A stretch of 19,777 nt of DNA from GCA-2746795 sp964643965 (GTDB lineage Bacteria; Chloroflexota; Anaerolineae; Promineifilales; Promineifilaceae), in NCBI GenBank assembly GCA_964643965.1, contig CAZXVH010000098.1, positions 1-19,777 of the forward strand, written 5' to 3'. A program made the translations under genes and the position numbers. Of the stretch, positions 1 through 6,770 are shown one piece after another; position 1 is the stretch's first letter; every line of letters begins with the position of its first letter. The notes beneath the pieces were generated by a model, which saw nothing but the letters and a program-made list of their open reading frames with translations, was not told the DNA's origin and made no database searches.

Positions 1-114
1 CAGATAGTAGGTAGAGCGATTCAGATCAATCAGTTCGCACTGTCGCCGAATGCTGATTTGGGCATGTGCTGGGTCAATCAAACGTCTTTTCGTTTCAATC
101 GAACTGGGCAGATT
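1..114 (-). CDS. IS3-family transposase OrfB, N-terminal fragment (partial)
   Basis: This is the start of the catalytic (DDE integrase) half of an IS3-family transposase. The minus strand from about 114 to the window edge is open and reads RRLIDPAHAQISIRRQCEL followed by LNRSTYYL. That is the characteristic N-terminal helix region of IS3 OrfB, where homologues have LIDPxHPxLSIRRQCELLGLSRSTYYY. The DDE residues lie outside the window. The frame is +1 relative to orfA, and a run of nine A (minus strand) sits at the junction. A separate start could be the TTG at 81-79. Identification is confident, but the exact start is not. Confidence 0.75.
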
Positions 115-400
115 TTTTTTTAAGCCACTCAAGTTCCATTTTGAGTCGCCCAATTTGCTCATATAATTCTGCTTCCTTTTGTGCATTTTCCGCTTCTTGC
201 TTAGCGGCCGCAGAACGAGCGGAAGCGCTGAGAAAAATATCGGGTCCATTTTCCGTAAGTTGCTTGCGCCAAGTATTGACCAGATTTGTATGGATATTGT
301 GGCTACCAGCAATTTGACCAACAGTTTTTTGATTTTGCGCGGCTTCAAGAGCCACTCGGAATTTAAATTGAGGTGTATGGTTTCTTCTTTTCGTTGACAT
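95..400 (-). CDS. IS3-family transposase OrfA
   Basis: OrfA is the small DNA-binding subunit that recognises the element's ends. The product has 101 residues. Residues about 1-60 form a basic helix-turn-helix of the HTH_Tnp_1 type (TPQFKFRVALEAAQNQKT, then HNIHTNLVNTWRKQL). A C-terminal leucine-zipper coiled coil follows (EAELYEQIGRLKMELEWLKKK). I chose the ATG at 400-398 because GGAGA lies 7-8 bases upstream on the minus strand. An upstream in-frame extension to 448 lacks such support. The end overlaps the orfB frame by about 20 bases, as usual for IS3 elements. Nothing suggests inactivation within orfA. Confidence 0.9.
   Translation of the reverse strand: MSTKRRNHTPQFKFRVALEAAQNQKTVGQIAGSHNIHTNLVNTWRKQLTENGPDIFLSASARSAAAKQEAENAQKEAELYEQIGRLKMELEWLKKKSAQFD
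113..121 (-). other. A9 homopolymer at the orfA/orfB junction (candidate slippage site)
   Basis: The minus strand carries nine consecutive A in the lysine codons near the end of orfA. IS3-family elements normally make OrfAB by slippage on such runs. Here the downstream orfB frame is +1 relative to orfA. Ribosomal -1 slippage runs into a stop shortly after the junction. Loss of one A (A8) would give an uninterrupted fusion. RNA-polymerase slippage, or an indel in this copy, fits better than classical -1 frameshifting. Confidence 0.5.
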
Positions 401-463
401 AATAGGTTCTCCATGAGTGTAATTTCCTTTGTCAACACACCTTAACATATCTTCTTTTTGGGT

Positions 464-607
464 CTACTTTTTGGGGGTAATTATAGTTTCCAGTTGACTG
501 ACTACAGAAGCATAAGCTTCCGGTAAACAAGCGTCCAGCGCTTGAAGTAGATGACTACACAGATGTCGTAAACGGCGTGTGGGACCTTCCAATGCCGCAT
601 TCGCCAT
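464..607 (-). pseudogene. unrecognised short reading frame cut off by the IS3 element
   Basis: From an ATG at 607-605 the minus strand is open for 47 codons and ends at a TAG inside the IS terminal repeat. It therefore looks like the remaining part of a gene interrupted by the insertion. The host-derived part reads as plausible protein (LEGPTRRLRHLCSHLLQALD, an amphipathic Leu/Arg-rich helix). The last residues (ITPKK) are IS-derived. No clear Shine-Dalgarno sequence precedes the ATG, and the frame continues a few codons further upstream to a TGA. I do not recognise the family. It may simply be non-coding sequence left over downstream of metF. Confidence 0.3.
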
Positions 608-650
608 ATTGGTGACGAAGAGCCACTTTCATGTGAACAGGTATCCTAAA

Positions 651-1655
651 TCATACAGGGCTGACCTTTGTTATACATTTTTTATTTGGTACACTAATCG
701 GCGAAGTTCCAGTTATTCGTCTCGGTCGTGGCAATAAACCGGCATCATCAATAATCTGAGCAACAAGTTCTTCTTGACGGTACGCCATCACATGCACCCC
801 CGCCACCCCTTCAATCTCGCGCACCTGCTGAATGATTTCCACACAAATTTGTTTGCCTTCAGCCCGCTTCTGCTGCTTCGGCGTCTTGCGGAGGCGCTCA
901 ATGATGGCTTCTGGAATGACAATGCCTGGCACCTTGCTGCGCATAAATTCGGCCGCTTTATCAGAACGGAGCGGCCCAACCCCAATTAGGATGAACGCTT
1001 TTTCATGCAAGCCCATATCGCGGACGCGCTTCATATACGCTTGCAAACGGGGAATATCGAAGCAATATTGGGTCTGGATGAAGTCGGCGCCGGCGGCGAT
1101 TTTCTTTGCCAGACGTAATGGCCGCCATTCATACGGCGGCACAAAGGGATTGGCGGCGGCGCCCAAGAAAAGACGTGGCGGAGTGGTTAGCTTACGTCCA
1201 CTCAAGAACATGCCTTCGTCGCGCATCATTCTAGCGGTGTTGAGCAGTTGAATGGAGTCGAAGTCGAAAACACGCTTCGCTTCGGGCTGGTCTCCGATCG
1301 TCACATCATCGCCTGTGATGCACAAGACATTGCCCACGCCCATCGCCGCCGCGCCCAACAAGTCGCCCTGGATGGCAATACGATTGCGGTCGCGGCAGGC
1401 CACTTGATACACGGGGTCATAGCCAGCGCGGGTGAGCAAGGCACAAATGGCGACGCTCGACATGTGGCAGTGTGCCCCGGACGCATCGACGGCGTTAATG
1501 CCATCGCACACGCCAGACAAAACTAGCGCGGCGCGATACACATCTTCCGGATCAGCGCTGTCTGGCGGATTAAGTTCAGAAGTAACGGCAAACCGCCCTG
1601 AACGCAATACTCTTTCTAGACGGCTGTCAGATTTGAATTCACTTTTAGTTGTCAT
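651..1655 (-). CDS. metF: methylenetetrahydrofolate reductase, MetF-type (MetVF complex)
   Basis: The enzyme interconverts 5,10-methylene-THF and 5-methyl-THF using FAD. The product is 334 residues and TIM-barrel-like. Visible family features are the early Glu with two prolines (TSELNPPDS, 26-33), CRDRNR (87-92) where the second strand meets the pterin site, CITGDD (112-117), and QTQYCFD (194-200). The C-terminus adds a short unusual tail rich in Ile, Lys and Val. The start at 1655 overlaps the end of metV by 11 bases and has no good Shine-Dalgarno sequence of its own, which suggests translational coupling. Pairing with a MetV subunit and a corrinoid methyltransferase module implies a role in methyl-group oxidation or the Wood-Ljungdahl methyl branch rather than only methionine synthesis. 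The electron partner is not encoded nearby. Confidence 0.92.
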   Translation of the reverse strand: MTTKSEFKSDSRLERVLRSGRFAVTSELNPPDSADPEDVYRAALVLSGVCDGINAVDASGAHCHMSSVAICALLTRAGYDPVYQVACRDRNRIAIQGDLLGAAAMGVGNVLCITGDDVTIGDQPEAKRVFDFDSIQLLNTARMMRDEGMFLSGRKLTTPPRLFLGAAANPFVPPYEWRPLRLAKKIAAGADFIQTQYCFDIPRLQAYMKRVRDMGLHEKAFILIGVGPLRSDKAAEFMRSKVPGIVIPEAIIERLRKTPKQQKRAEGKQICVEIIQQVREIEGVAGVHVMAYRQEELVAQIIDDAGLLPRPRRITGTSPISVPNKKCITKVSPV

Positions 1656-2142
1656 GATTATTTTTGATTATGACGATGTCCGCCGGGGCGACCCAGCCTT
1701 TGGGCGTAATGACATCTGTACCAGCCAACATATTGACCCAAGAGGCAGTCCCTTCGAGGCGGTGGTTGACGGGTGGCTGTATCTGAATGAATTCATGGCC
1801 ATATTTTGGCATTTCTAGCGAACGTTCATACGCGACTGTCCACACGCAATACATTTCTGGGTCTACTTCGCAGTGGCCGTCGGTACGTACGCCGCCACAT
1901 GGCCCGTTACGTAGATTCTTGGGGCAGGTCATGGGGCAAGTCATGCCGGTGGAATGCAAGATACATTGCCCGCACATTTGGCAGTCGAAGATAGCTCCTT
2001 TGCCGACTGACTCACCCCAGATCATGATGGGTTCTAAACGGCCGTTTGGCTTCAGCCACCGTGCAAATGGCTTAATAGCCGCGTGAGCGGCATCATAAAT
2101 TGTCTCCATTGCTTTCGGATAGTTTTGCAAGAACCGTAACAT
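1645..2142 (-). CDS. metV: MetV-like zinc/iron-sulfur subunit of methylenetetrahydrofolate reductase
   Basis: This is a 165-residue protein of the MTHFR C-terminal-domain family (PF12225 type), which partners MetF in acetogens and related anaerobes. Eight cysteines cluster between residues 54 and 99: C54, C57, C60, C69, C73, C82, C91 and C99, in the context CQMCGQC ... TCPMTCPKNLRNGPCGG. This is the family signature for metal binding. Homologues are somewhat longer (about 200 residues), so this is a compact version. A GAGG about 9 bases upstream supports the start at 2142. The DUF1638 gene ends one base before it, and metF begins before this gene stops, so the three are co-translated. Whether the cysteines hold Zn or Fe-S cannot be read from sequence. 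Confidence 0.85.
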   Translation of the reverse strand: MLRFLQNYPKAMETIYDAAHAAIKPFARWLKPNGRLEPIMIWGESVGKGAIFDCQMCGQCILHSTGMTCPMTCPKNLRNGPCGGVRTDGHCEVDPEMYCVWTVAYERSLEMPKYGHEFIQIQPPVNHRLEGTASWVNMLAGTDVITPKGWVAPADIVIIKNNHDN

Positions 2143-2143
2143 A

Positions 2144-2734
2144 CTATTCTGCCTCGTTCATCAGTTCAGCTAAACGGCTTTCTAGTTCGCCATAATCGAT
2201 CTGTCGAATTTCTAGTTCTAATCCCAGATAATCGGCCGCCCACTGCGCCTTTTCATATAATTCAGGATCGTCTTGTTGCGCCAAATAAACCATGCGCGTG
2301 TAGTTAACAAAATACATCTGGCGTAGTTCGGGGTGTTTATCCAGCCCCATGCCTTTGATGATCAAGCTCTCAAATGAGCGGAGCAGATAGTCGGTCAAAA
2401 AATAAGTACCAGCGTTTTCGGCCATCATTGCCTCAAAATTTTCCGCGCCAGCATACATTTCATAACAATGCGGGCCAGCGATGCGGATAACCCCTTCGGC
2501 TTCAAGCATCTCATCAAGTTTGCCACCCGTGCCGCAATCGCCGTATACAACGATAGTGCGGTCGTAGGTTTGCCGCGCTTCTTCGATGCGTTTCTGCACA
2601 CCTGCTGGGATTTTGTTGGGGCGATTATGAAGCTGGGCTGGCACACCGAGTAGATCGGCTTGCCAGTTGTATTTCTTTTTAAGGGCTATCACTTCTCGTG
2701 CTAACGCACCGCAAACAATTAGGGCTGTTTTCAT
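2144..2734 (-). CDS. DUF1638 family protein
   Basis: A 196-residue protein matching the DUF1638 (PF07796) pattern. Conserved-looking motifs are IVCGALAREV (6-15), LHNRP (35-39), YGDCGTGG (64-71) and GPHCYEMYAG (87-96). They leave Cys8, Cys67, His89 and Cys90 as likely metal or cofactor contacts. DUF1638 genes are typically found beside corrinoid methyltransferase genes, as here, but the biochemical role is not established to my knowledge. The start ATG overlaps the stop of the RACo-like gene (ATGA, 4 bases), a sign of translational coupling. No signal peptide or membrane segment is seen, so it is cytoplasmic. A role in corrinoid loading or repair is a guess from context. Confidence 0.85.
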   Translation of the reverse strand: MKTALIVCGALAREVIALKKKYNWQADLLGVPAQLHNRPNKIPAGVQKRIEEARQTYDRTIVVYGDCGTGGKLDEMLEAEGVIRIAGPHCYEMYAGAENFEAMMAENAGTYFLTDYLLRSFESLIIKGMGLDKHPELRQMYFVNYTRMVYLAQQDDPELYEKAQWAADYLGLELEIRQIDYGELESRLAELMNEAE

Positions 2735-4749
2735 GATTCCCCTTGTGTTCTTCTTCGCCGCCGCCGTTTAGGTGGCACAACGGCCGTTTCCAGCGGAATC
2801 AACTCTGCCACAGCCGGGAAGGTATCGGTGGCGTGGGGCAAATGGAGCGCCGCCACAAACCCGGCCTGAAAATCTGGATCAACGGCCGTTTCCACATATG
2901 TGATTCGCTCGACCAGTGCTTCCGCTTCCAGCCGTTTTTGCCGATTTAAGAGCGCAATTCTGGCGCCATCGCCAGCCGCATTACCAACGGCCGTTACCTG
3001 CTTCAAATCACATGCCGGAATCAAGCCCAAAATCATCGCCTGTTGCGGGTCGATGTAACTGCCAAACGCCCCCGCCAGCACAATCTTGTCTACGTATACC
3101 ACACCGGCACGGCTCATCAACAGTTTTGCGCCTGCGTACAAAGCCGATTTCGCCAACTGGACGCTGCGAATATCATCTTGCGTGATGACCAGCGGTTTGC
3201 CGTTGACCGTTTGCTCAGCCGTCGCCAACACATAGGCGCCGTGACGGCTGACATTTACGAGACGATCACTTTGGCAATTTGGGTTAAAACGGCCGTTTCC
3301 TCCAATCACCCCCGCTACAAACAACTGCGCTACCACTTCGATGATGCCTGAGCCGCAAATGCCCGCCGCCAAATAAAGGGGTGGCTCATCGGCCGTCCAC
3401 TCGTCTGACCAGCGTTCTTCGCCAATGACGCGGAAGCGCGGTTCTTGCGTGACGGCATCAATACGTACTCGCTCAATGGCTCCGGGCGCGGCACGCATCC
3501 CGTGCGCAATATGCGCTCCTTCAAACGCGGGACCAGTCGGACTAGAGGCGCTGTAGAGCCATTCAGAATTGCCCAGCACAATCTCCGCATTCGTGCCGAC
3601 ATCCACAATGAGCATGATGGCGTCCTGTTTCTCCGGCTCTTCGGCCACCAACACCCCGACGTTATCCGCGCCTACATGGCCGGCTTCTGAAGGCAAAATG
3701 TGAACATTGGCGCCAGGATGCAAGCGCAAGCCCAAATCCCGCGCCTTCACGTCTAAACTGTCCCGATTCGCCAGGGTGAACGGGGAACTGCCCAGCGCCT
3801 GCGGATCCAGTCCCAGTAAAATGTGGGTCATGGTGGTATTGCCCACCAAAACCGCTTCTTGAATCTGCTTCGCCTGGATGCCGGCAAACGTGGCGGTGCG
3901 CGTCGCCAATTTATTCAAGGCGTCAAGGATGAGCCGATTCAAACGACGCAGACCATTGCTGTTTTCCGTCGTGTAGGCGATGCGGCTCATCAAATCTTCG
4001 CCATACGCAACCTGCGGATTCATCAACGCTTCCGTCGCCAAAACTGCACCCGTACGCAAATCACACAAATGCGCCGCCACCGTTGTCGAGCCGATGTCTA
4101 CCGCCAACCCGTATACCCCTTCCACGTAGCCAGGCTGGATGTCAATCACTTCCCGTTCTTGCCAGATGGTAATGGTGACGGAGCGCTTGCCATCACGCAG
4201 GGCGGGTTGCAATTGGCGCAACGCAGGCAAATCTATGCCCACGACTGTCAACTGCCACTCGCGTGCCAACACCGCTTGCAGACGTTCCCAATCGCTGTGA
4301 TGCTCGCCCAACTCCCCTTGCGCCACAGTGACGTAAACCTGACGCACCGCCGGATCGATTTCAATGACCCGCTCGGTAGCCGATTTGCGGATAATTTGCT
4401 TCTGTCCGCGACTTTCTTCTGGTACAGAGATGAGTACGTCACCCAAAACTTGCGCTTGGCAGGAGAGCCTGTCGCCAACAATGTTGAGACGGGTAATCGC
4501 CGCCTGCTCATCTGTGCCGATGGCAGACAGATGGCTGGCTTGGGAGGTGATGCCATGTTTGGAAAAGTCGCCTTCTTCCAGGTGTACCCGGCATTTGCGA
4601 CAAGCCAAATAGCCACCACAGATGCTTTCGATAGGTTCACCTAACTGACGCGCTGCGTCGAGAACGGCCGTTCCCCGCACAACCCGTCCGCGCCTGCCAG
4701 ACGGCATAAAAATCACAAGCGGTTGATCTGACTTTCCATTGTTAGTCAT
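2731..4749 (-). CDS. RACo/RamA-like ATP-dependent reductive activator of corrinoid proteins
   Basis: This family re-reduces inactive Co(II) corrinoid to Co(I), driving electrons from a [2Fe-2S] centre with ATP. Counting from the upstream ATG at 4764, the N-terminal ferredoxin domain has the cluster ligands C49, C55, C58 and C102 (CGGYLACRKC, then LSCQAQ). The middle and C-terminal parts are an ASKHA-fold ATPase of the DUF4445/RACo C-terminal type: LAVDIGSTTVAAHL phosphate-1 motif, NPQVAYGEDLMSRI, VLVGNTTMTH, LIVDVGTNAEIVLGN, GICGSGIIE and VLAGAFGSYID. I prefer the ATG at 4749 because GGGA lies 9 bases upstream, while the start at 4764 has no Shine-Dalgarno. Odd feature: the C-terminus ends in a run of six arginines (KRRRRRRTQGES). 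The stop overlaps the DUF1638 start by 4 bases. Confidence 0.92.
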   Translation of the reverse strand: MTNNGKSDQPLVIFMPSGRRGRVVRGTAVLDAARQLGEPIESICGGYLACRKCRVHLEEGDFSKHGITSQASHLSAIGTDEQAAITRLNIVGDRLSCQAQVLGDVLISVPEESRGQKQIIRKSATERVIEIDPAVRQVYVTVAQGELGEHHSDWERLQAVLAREWQLTVVGIDLPALRQLQPALRDGKRSVTITIWQEREVIDIQPGYVEGVYGLAVDIGSTTVAAHLCDLRTGAVLATEALMNPQVAYGEDLMSRIAYTTENSNGLRRLNRLILDALNKLATRTATFAGIQAKQIQEAVLVGNTTMTHILLGLDPQALGSSPFTLANRDSLDVKARDLGLRLHPGANVHILPSEAGHVGADNVGVLVAEEPEKQDAIMLIVDVGTNAEIVLGNSEWLYSASSPTGPAFEGAHIAHGMRAAPGAIERVRIDAVTQEPRFRVIGEERWSDEWTADEPPLYLAAGICGSGIIEVVAQLFVAGVIGGNGRFNPNCQSDRLVNVSRHGAYVLATAEQTVNGKPLVITQDDIRSVQLAKSALYAGAKLLMSRAGVVYVDKIVLAGAFGSYIDPQQAMILGLIPACDLKQVTAVGNAAGDGARIALLNRQKRLEAEALVERITYVETAVDPDFQAGFVAALHLPHATDTFPAVAELIPLETAVVPPKRRRRRRTQGES

Positions 4750-4820
4750 CAACAAATATCCCATCTACTATTTAAGTCTAACAGTTTGAATGCCATGTGT
4801 TTGTATACCTGTGAACCAAA

Positions 4821-5702
4821 TTACTCGGTTGTGGTTGGGCGTCTGCGACGGCGGCCTTCATCTGGTTTGCGGTTTGCTTTAATCCAGGTCATGCAATTCT
4901 CATCATGTCCCGCCAATAAATCGCCAGCCCGGATTGCCATACGCACCGACTCTTCACAGGGATTGGTGATAGCGGAAGTCATGCCATGGGCGATGGCGGC
5001 AGCAATGAAATAGGCATTGATGCCGTGCCGATTGGGCAGACCAAACGAGATATTGCTCGCGCCGCCCGTCGTGTTCACACCCAATTCCGTTTGAATGCGA
5101 TAAAGCAGTTTGAAGAACTCGCGCCCTGATTGCGGCACAGCGCCAATGGGCATAATCAGCGGATCGATAATCACATCTTCTTTGGCAATGCCATAATCCA
5201 TAGCACGTTGCACAATCTTCTTGGCGACAGCAAAGCGCACATCGGGGTCTTGTGACACGCCATCTTCATCATTAGAAATGCCAATCACGGCCGCGCCATA
5301 CTTCTTAACGAGGGGAAAAACAGCTTCCATACTCTCGTTTTCGCCGGTGACTGAGTTGACCAACGCTTTGCCTTCTACCACTGCCAGACCCTGCTTCAAT
5401 GCTTCAATCGTTGAAGAGTCAATGCAAATGGGCAAATCGGTGAGCGATTGCACCAATTGAATGGTTTGGGCGAGTACGGCCGGTTCATCAATGAGGGGAA
5501 TACCAGCATTGATATCCAGCACATGAGCGCCCGCTTCCACTTGCGCCAGGGCATCATTCCCCACGCGGCTGAAGTCGCCAGCCGCCATTTCTTTTGCCAA
5601 CAGCTTGCGGCCTGTGGGGTTGATGCGCTCGCCAATGATGGTAAACGGCCGTTCTGGCCCGATGATGACGGTTTTTGTTTTCGAGCTAATAATTGTGTCC
5701 AT
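4821..5702 (-). CDS. methyltetrahydrofolate:corrinoid protein methyltransferase (MeTr/MtgA-like)
   Basis: A pterin-binding TIM-barrel enzyme that transfers a methyl group between methyl-THF and a corrinoid protein. In the 293-residue product the family motifs are all present: GERINPTG (24-31), LDINAG (62-67), CIDSS (93-97), VNSVTGE (115-121), IIDPLIMP (178-185) and GGASNISFGLPNR (213-225), the last holding the Asn that helps pterin protonation in known MeTr. I chose the ATG at 5702, since the upstream alternative is a TTG at 5723; GGGA lies just upstream. The ending adds an arginine-rich tail (EGRRRRRPTTTE) not usual for the family. Position between the corrinoid protein and its activator gives a strong functional context. 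Direction (methyl synthesis or methyl oxidation) is undetermined. AcsE of acetogens and MtgA of glycine-betaine users are the closest functional models. Confidence 0.92.
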   Translation of the reverse strand: MDTIISSKTKTVIIGPERPFTIIGERINPTGRKLLAKEMAAGDFSRVGNDALAQVEAGAHVLDINAGIPLIDEPAVLAQTIQLVQSLTDLPICIDSSTIEALKQGLAVVEGKALVNSVTGENESMEAVFPLVKKYGAAVIGISNDEDGVSQDPDVRFAVAKKIVQRAMDYGIAKEDVIIDPLIMPIGAVPQSGREFFKLLYRIQTELGVNTTGGASNISFGLPNRHGINAYFIAAAIAHGMTSAITNPCEESVRMAIRAGDLLAGHDENCMTWIKANRKPDEGRRRRRPTTTE

Positions 5703-5776
5703 ATTTTCCCGTATATTCCTCAATTTCTACATTGTTTCTTCAACTGCTGCTGAACAAATGTTTAAAGCAGAAATTT

Positions 5777-6415
5777 TTATGCTACAAACGATGTAGCGAT
5801 AGTAGCCGCCTGGCTGGCATCAGGTGCAAATCCATCAGCGCCAATTTGTTTGGCAAACTCAGATGTGACAGGTGCACCGCCCACCATCACTATTACATTA
5901 TCCAGAACACCTGCGTCCTGCATCGCATCAATTGTCACCTTCATACTGGACATAGTCGTTGTAAGCAAAGCCGACATCGCTACAATCTGGGGCATGTTTG
6001 CTTTTACCGCCTCAATGAATGTTTGCGGAGCCACATCTACTCCCAAATCAACTACTTCAAAACCAGCTCCCTCCAACATCATGATGACTAGATTTTTGCC
6101 GATGTCGTGCATATCACCCTGTACTGTACCAATAACAACCTTACCAATTGGTTCAATACCAGATGCTACCAAATGAGGTCGGAGAATATTCAAGCCGGCC
6201 TGCATCGCCCGGGCAGATACAAGCATTTCTGGTACAAAAAAATCTCCTGCTTCAAACAATCTGCCAACTTCTGTCATTGCCGAAATCATACCTTCTTTTA
6301 ATATTATTTCAGGCAATAAATTAGCATCTAAAGCTGCCTGAACATAGTCGGGGGTTTCCGCCACCTCTCCGTCAAGGATGCCATCATATAAAATATCTAA
6401 TGTTTCAGTTGTCAT
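5777..6415 (-). CDS. methyltransferase corrinoid (B12-binding) protein
   Basis: A 212-residue methyl carrier of the MtaC/MtbC/MttC type. The N-terminal helical cap domain (about 1-88) is followed by a Rossmann-like cobalamin-binding domain. The lower-ligand motif is D101-x-H103-x-x-G106 (GDMHDIGKNLV); the further B12 contacts SALLTTT (148-154) and VGGAPVT (178-184) are in place. His103 should coordinate cobalt. AGGAG sits about 9 bases upstream of the ATG. It is the first intact gene of the left-hand module and the presumed substrate of the downstream methyltransferase and RACo-like activator. The matching substrate-specific methyltransferase, usually adjacent (MttB or MtaB types), is missing; an alcohol dehydrogenase remnant lies upstream instead. 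Confidence 0.93.
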   Translation of the reverse strand: MTTETLDILYDGILDGEVAETPDYVQAALDANLLPEIILKEGMISAMTEVGRLFEAGDFFVPEMLVSARAMQAGLNILRPHLVASGIEPIGKVVIGTVQGDMHDIGKNLVIMMLEGAGFEVVDLGVDVAPQTFIEAVKANMPQIVAMSALLTTTMSSMKVTIDAMQDAGVLDNVIVMVGGAPVTSEFAKQIGADGFAPDASQAATIATSFVA

Positions 6416-6453
6416 GTTAATTTCTCCTCACTAAATTTTCGTTTTTGAAAAAC

Positions 6454-6713
6454 TCACTGCTCCGATTGAATTTCAACTTTGACCACTTCGCCATTCATCA
6501 TTAATTGCAATGCTTCTTCTATATGGTTCAAAGGCATTTTTGCCGAAAGCAAGTGTTGGGTATCCACTTCTCCGGAAACAATCAGGTTAAAAGCATCTTT
6601 TGCGTCTTCAGTTGTGCCTCCATGAACGTTGAGCAGCGTGATCTCCCCGTAATGAATGCGGGCGGCATCCAACGACACCTGGGTTCCCCCAACAAAACGG
6701 CCGCTTTCATCAT
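6454..6713 (-). pseudogene. remnant of a zinc-dependent alcohol dehydrogenase (internal deletion)
   Basis: The last 80 or so residues of a medium-chain dehydrogenase/reductase are recognisable: FVGGTQVSLDAARIHYGE, then VDTQHLLSAKMPLNHIEEAL and VVKVEI at the end. Just upstream, a good ribosome site (GGAG, 5-base spacer) leads into ATG ATG and the residues KAAVLLGE, a typical N-terminus of this family, in a different frame. The zinc-binding and Rossmann parts are absent. The simplest reading is a large deletion that joined the first few codons to the C-terminal part, perhaps across a GTTGGGG-type repeat. The alternative is a frameshift within an already truncated C-terminus. No functional protein is expected. 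The original enzyme may have been the first gene of the corrinoid operon. Confidence 0.7.
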
Positions 6714-6770
6714 TTCCACTCCATTAAAGTCGTGACATCAGATTCAACTTGAATTAACATACCTTTGACA
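6714..6770. promoter_or_regulatory. divergent intergenic region with palindrome ATTCAACTTGAAT
   Basis: This short region separates the plus-strand lipoprotein gene from the minus-strand alcohol dehydrogenase remnant and corrinoid operon, so it should hold the promoters for both directions. A perfect inverted repeat with 6-bp arms around one base, ATTCAA-C-TTGAAT, lies at 6742-6754. Its arms share ATTCA/TGAAT with the larger palindromes upstream of the UroD-family gene, though the spacing differs. I could not identify convincing -35/-10 pairs. Confidence 0.35.

Larger units (their letters stand above)
1..491 (-). mobile_element. IS3-family insertion sequence, truncated by the window edge
   Basis: An IS3-type orfA is followed by the beginning of orfB, which runs off the left edge. 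Upstream of orfA the minus strand carries CCCCCAAAAAGTAGACC (plus 461-477), followed by a second CCCAAAAAG. This resembles the terminal inverted repeats of many IS3-family elements, so the outer end should lie around 475-492. The exact end and any target duplication cannot be fixed because the other end lies outside the window. Confidence 0.85.

Noticed and set aside
203..210. GCGGCCGC within orfA as part of the palindrome family
   Set aside because: It shares only the central GGCC and lies inside the insertion sequence. It does not carry the AACG/CGTT arms.
832..1251. Plus-strand open frames opposite metF
   Set aside because: They lie antisense to clearly coding metF, have no start signals, and have low-complexity basic translations.
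3823..4644. Long plus-strand open frame (273 codons) opposite the RACo-like gene
   Set aside because: It is antisense to a gene with complete family motifs, has no ribosome site, and its translation shows no recognisable domain. It is a frame shadow caused by codon use in the real gene.
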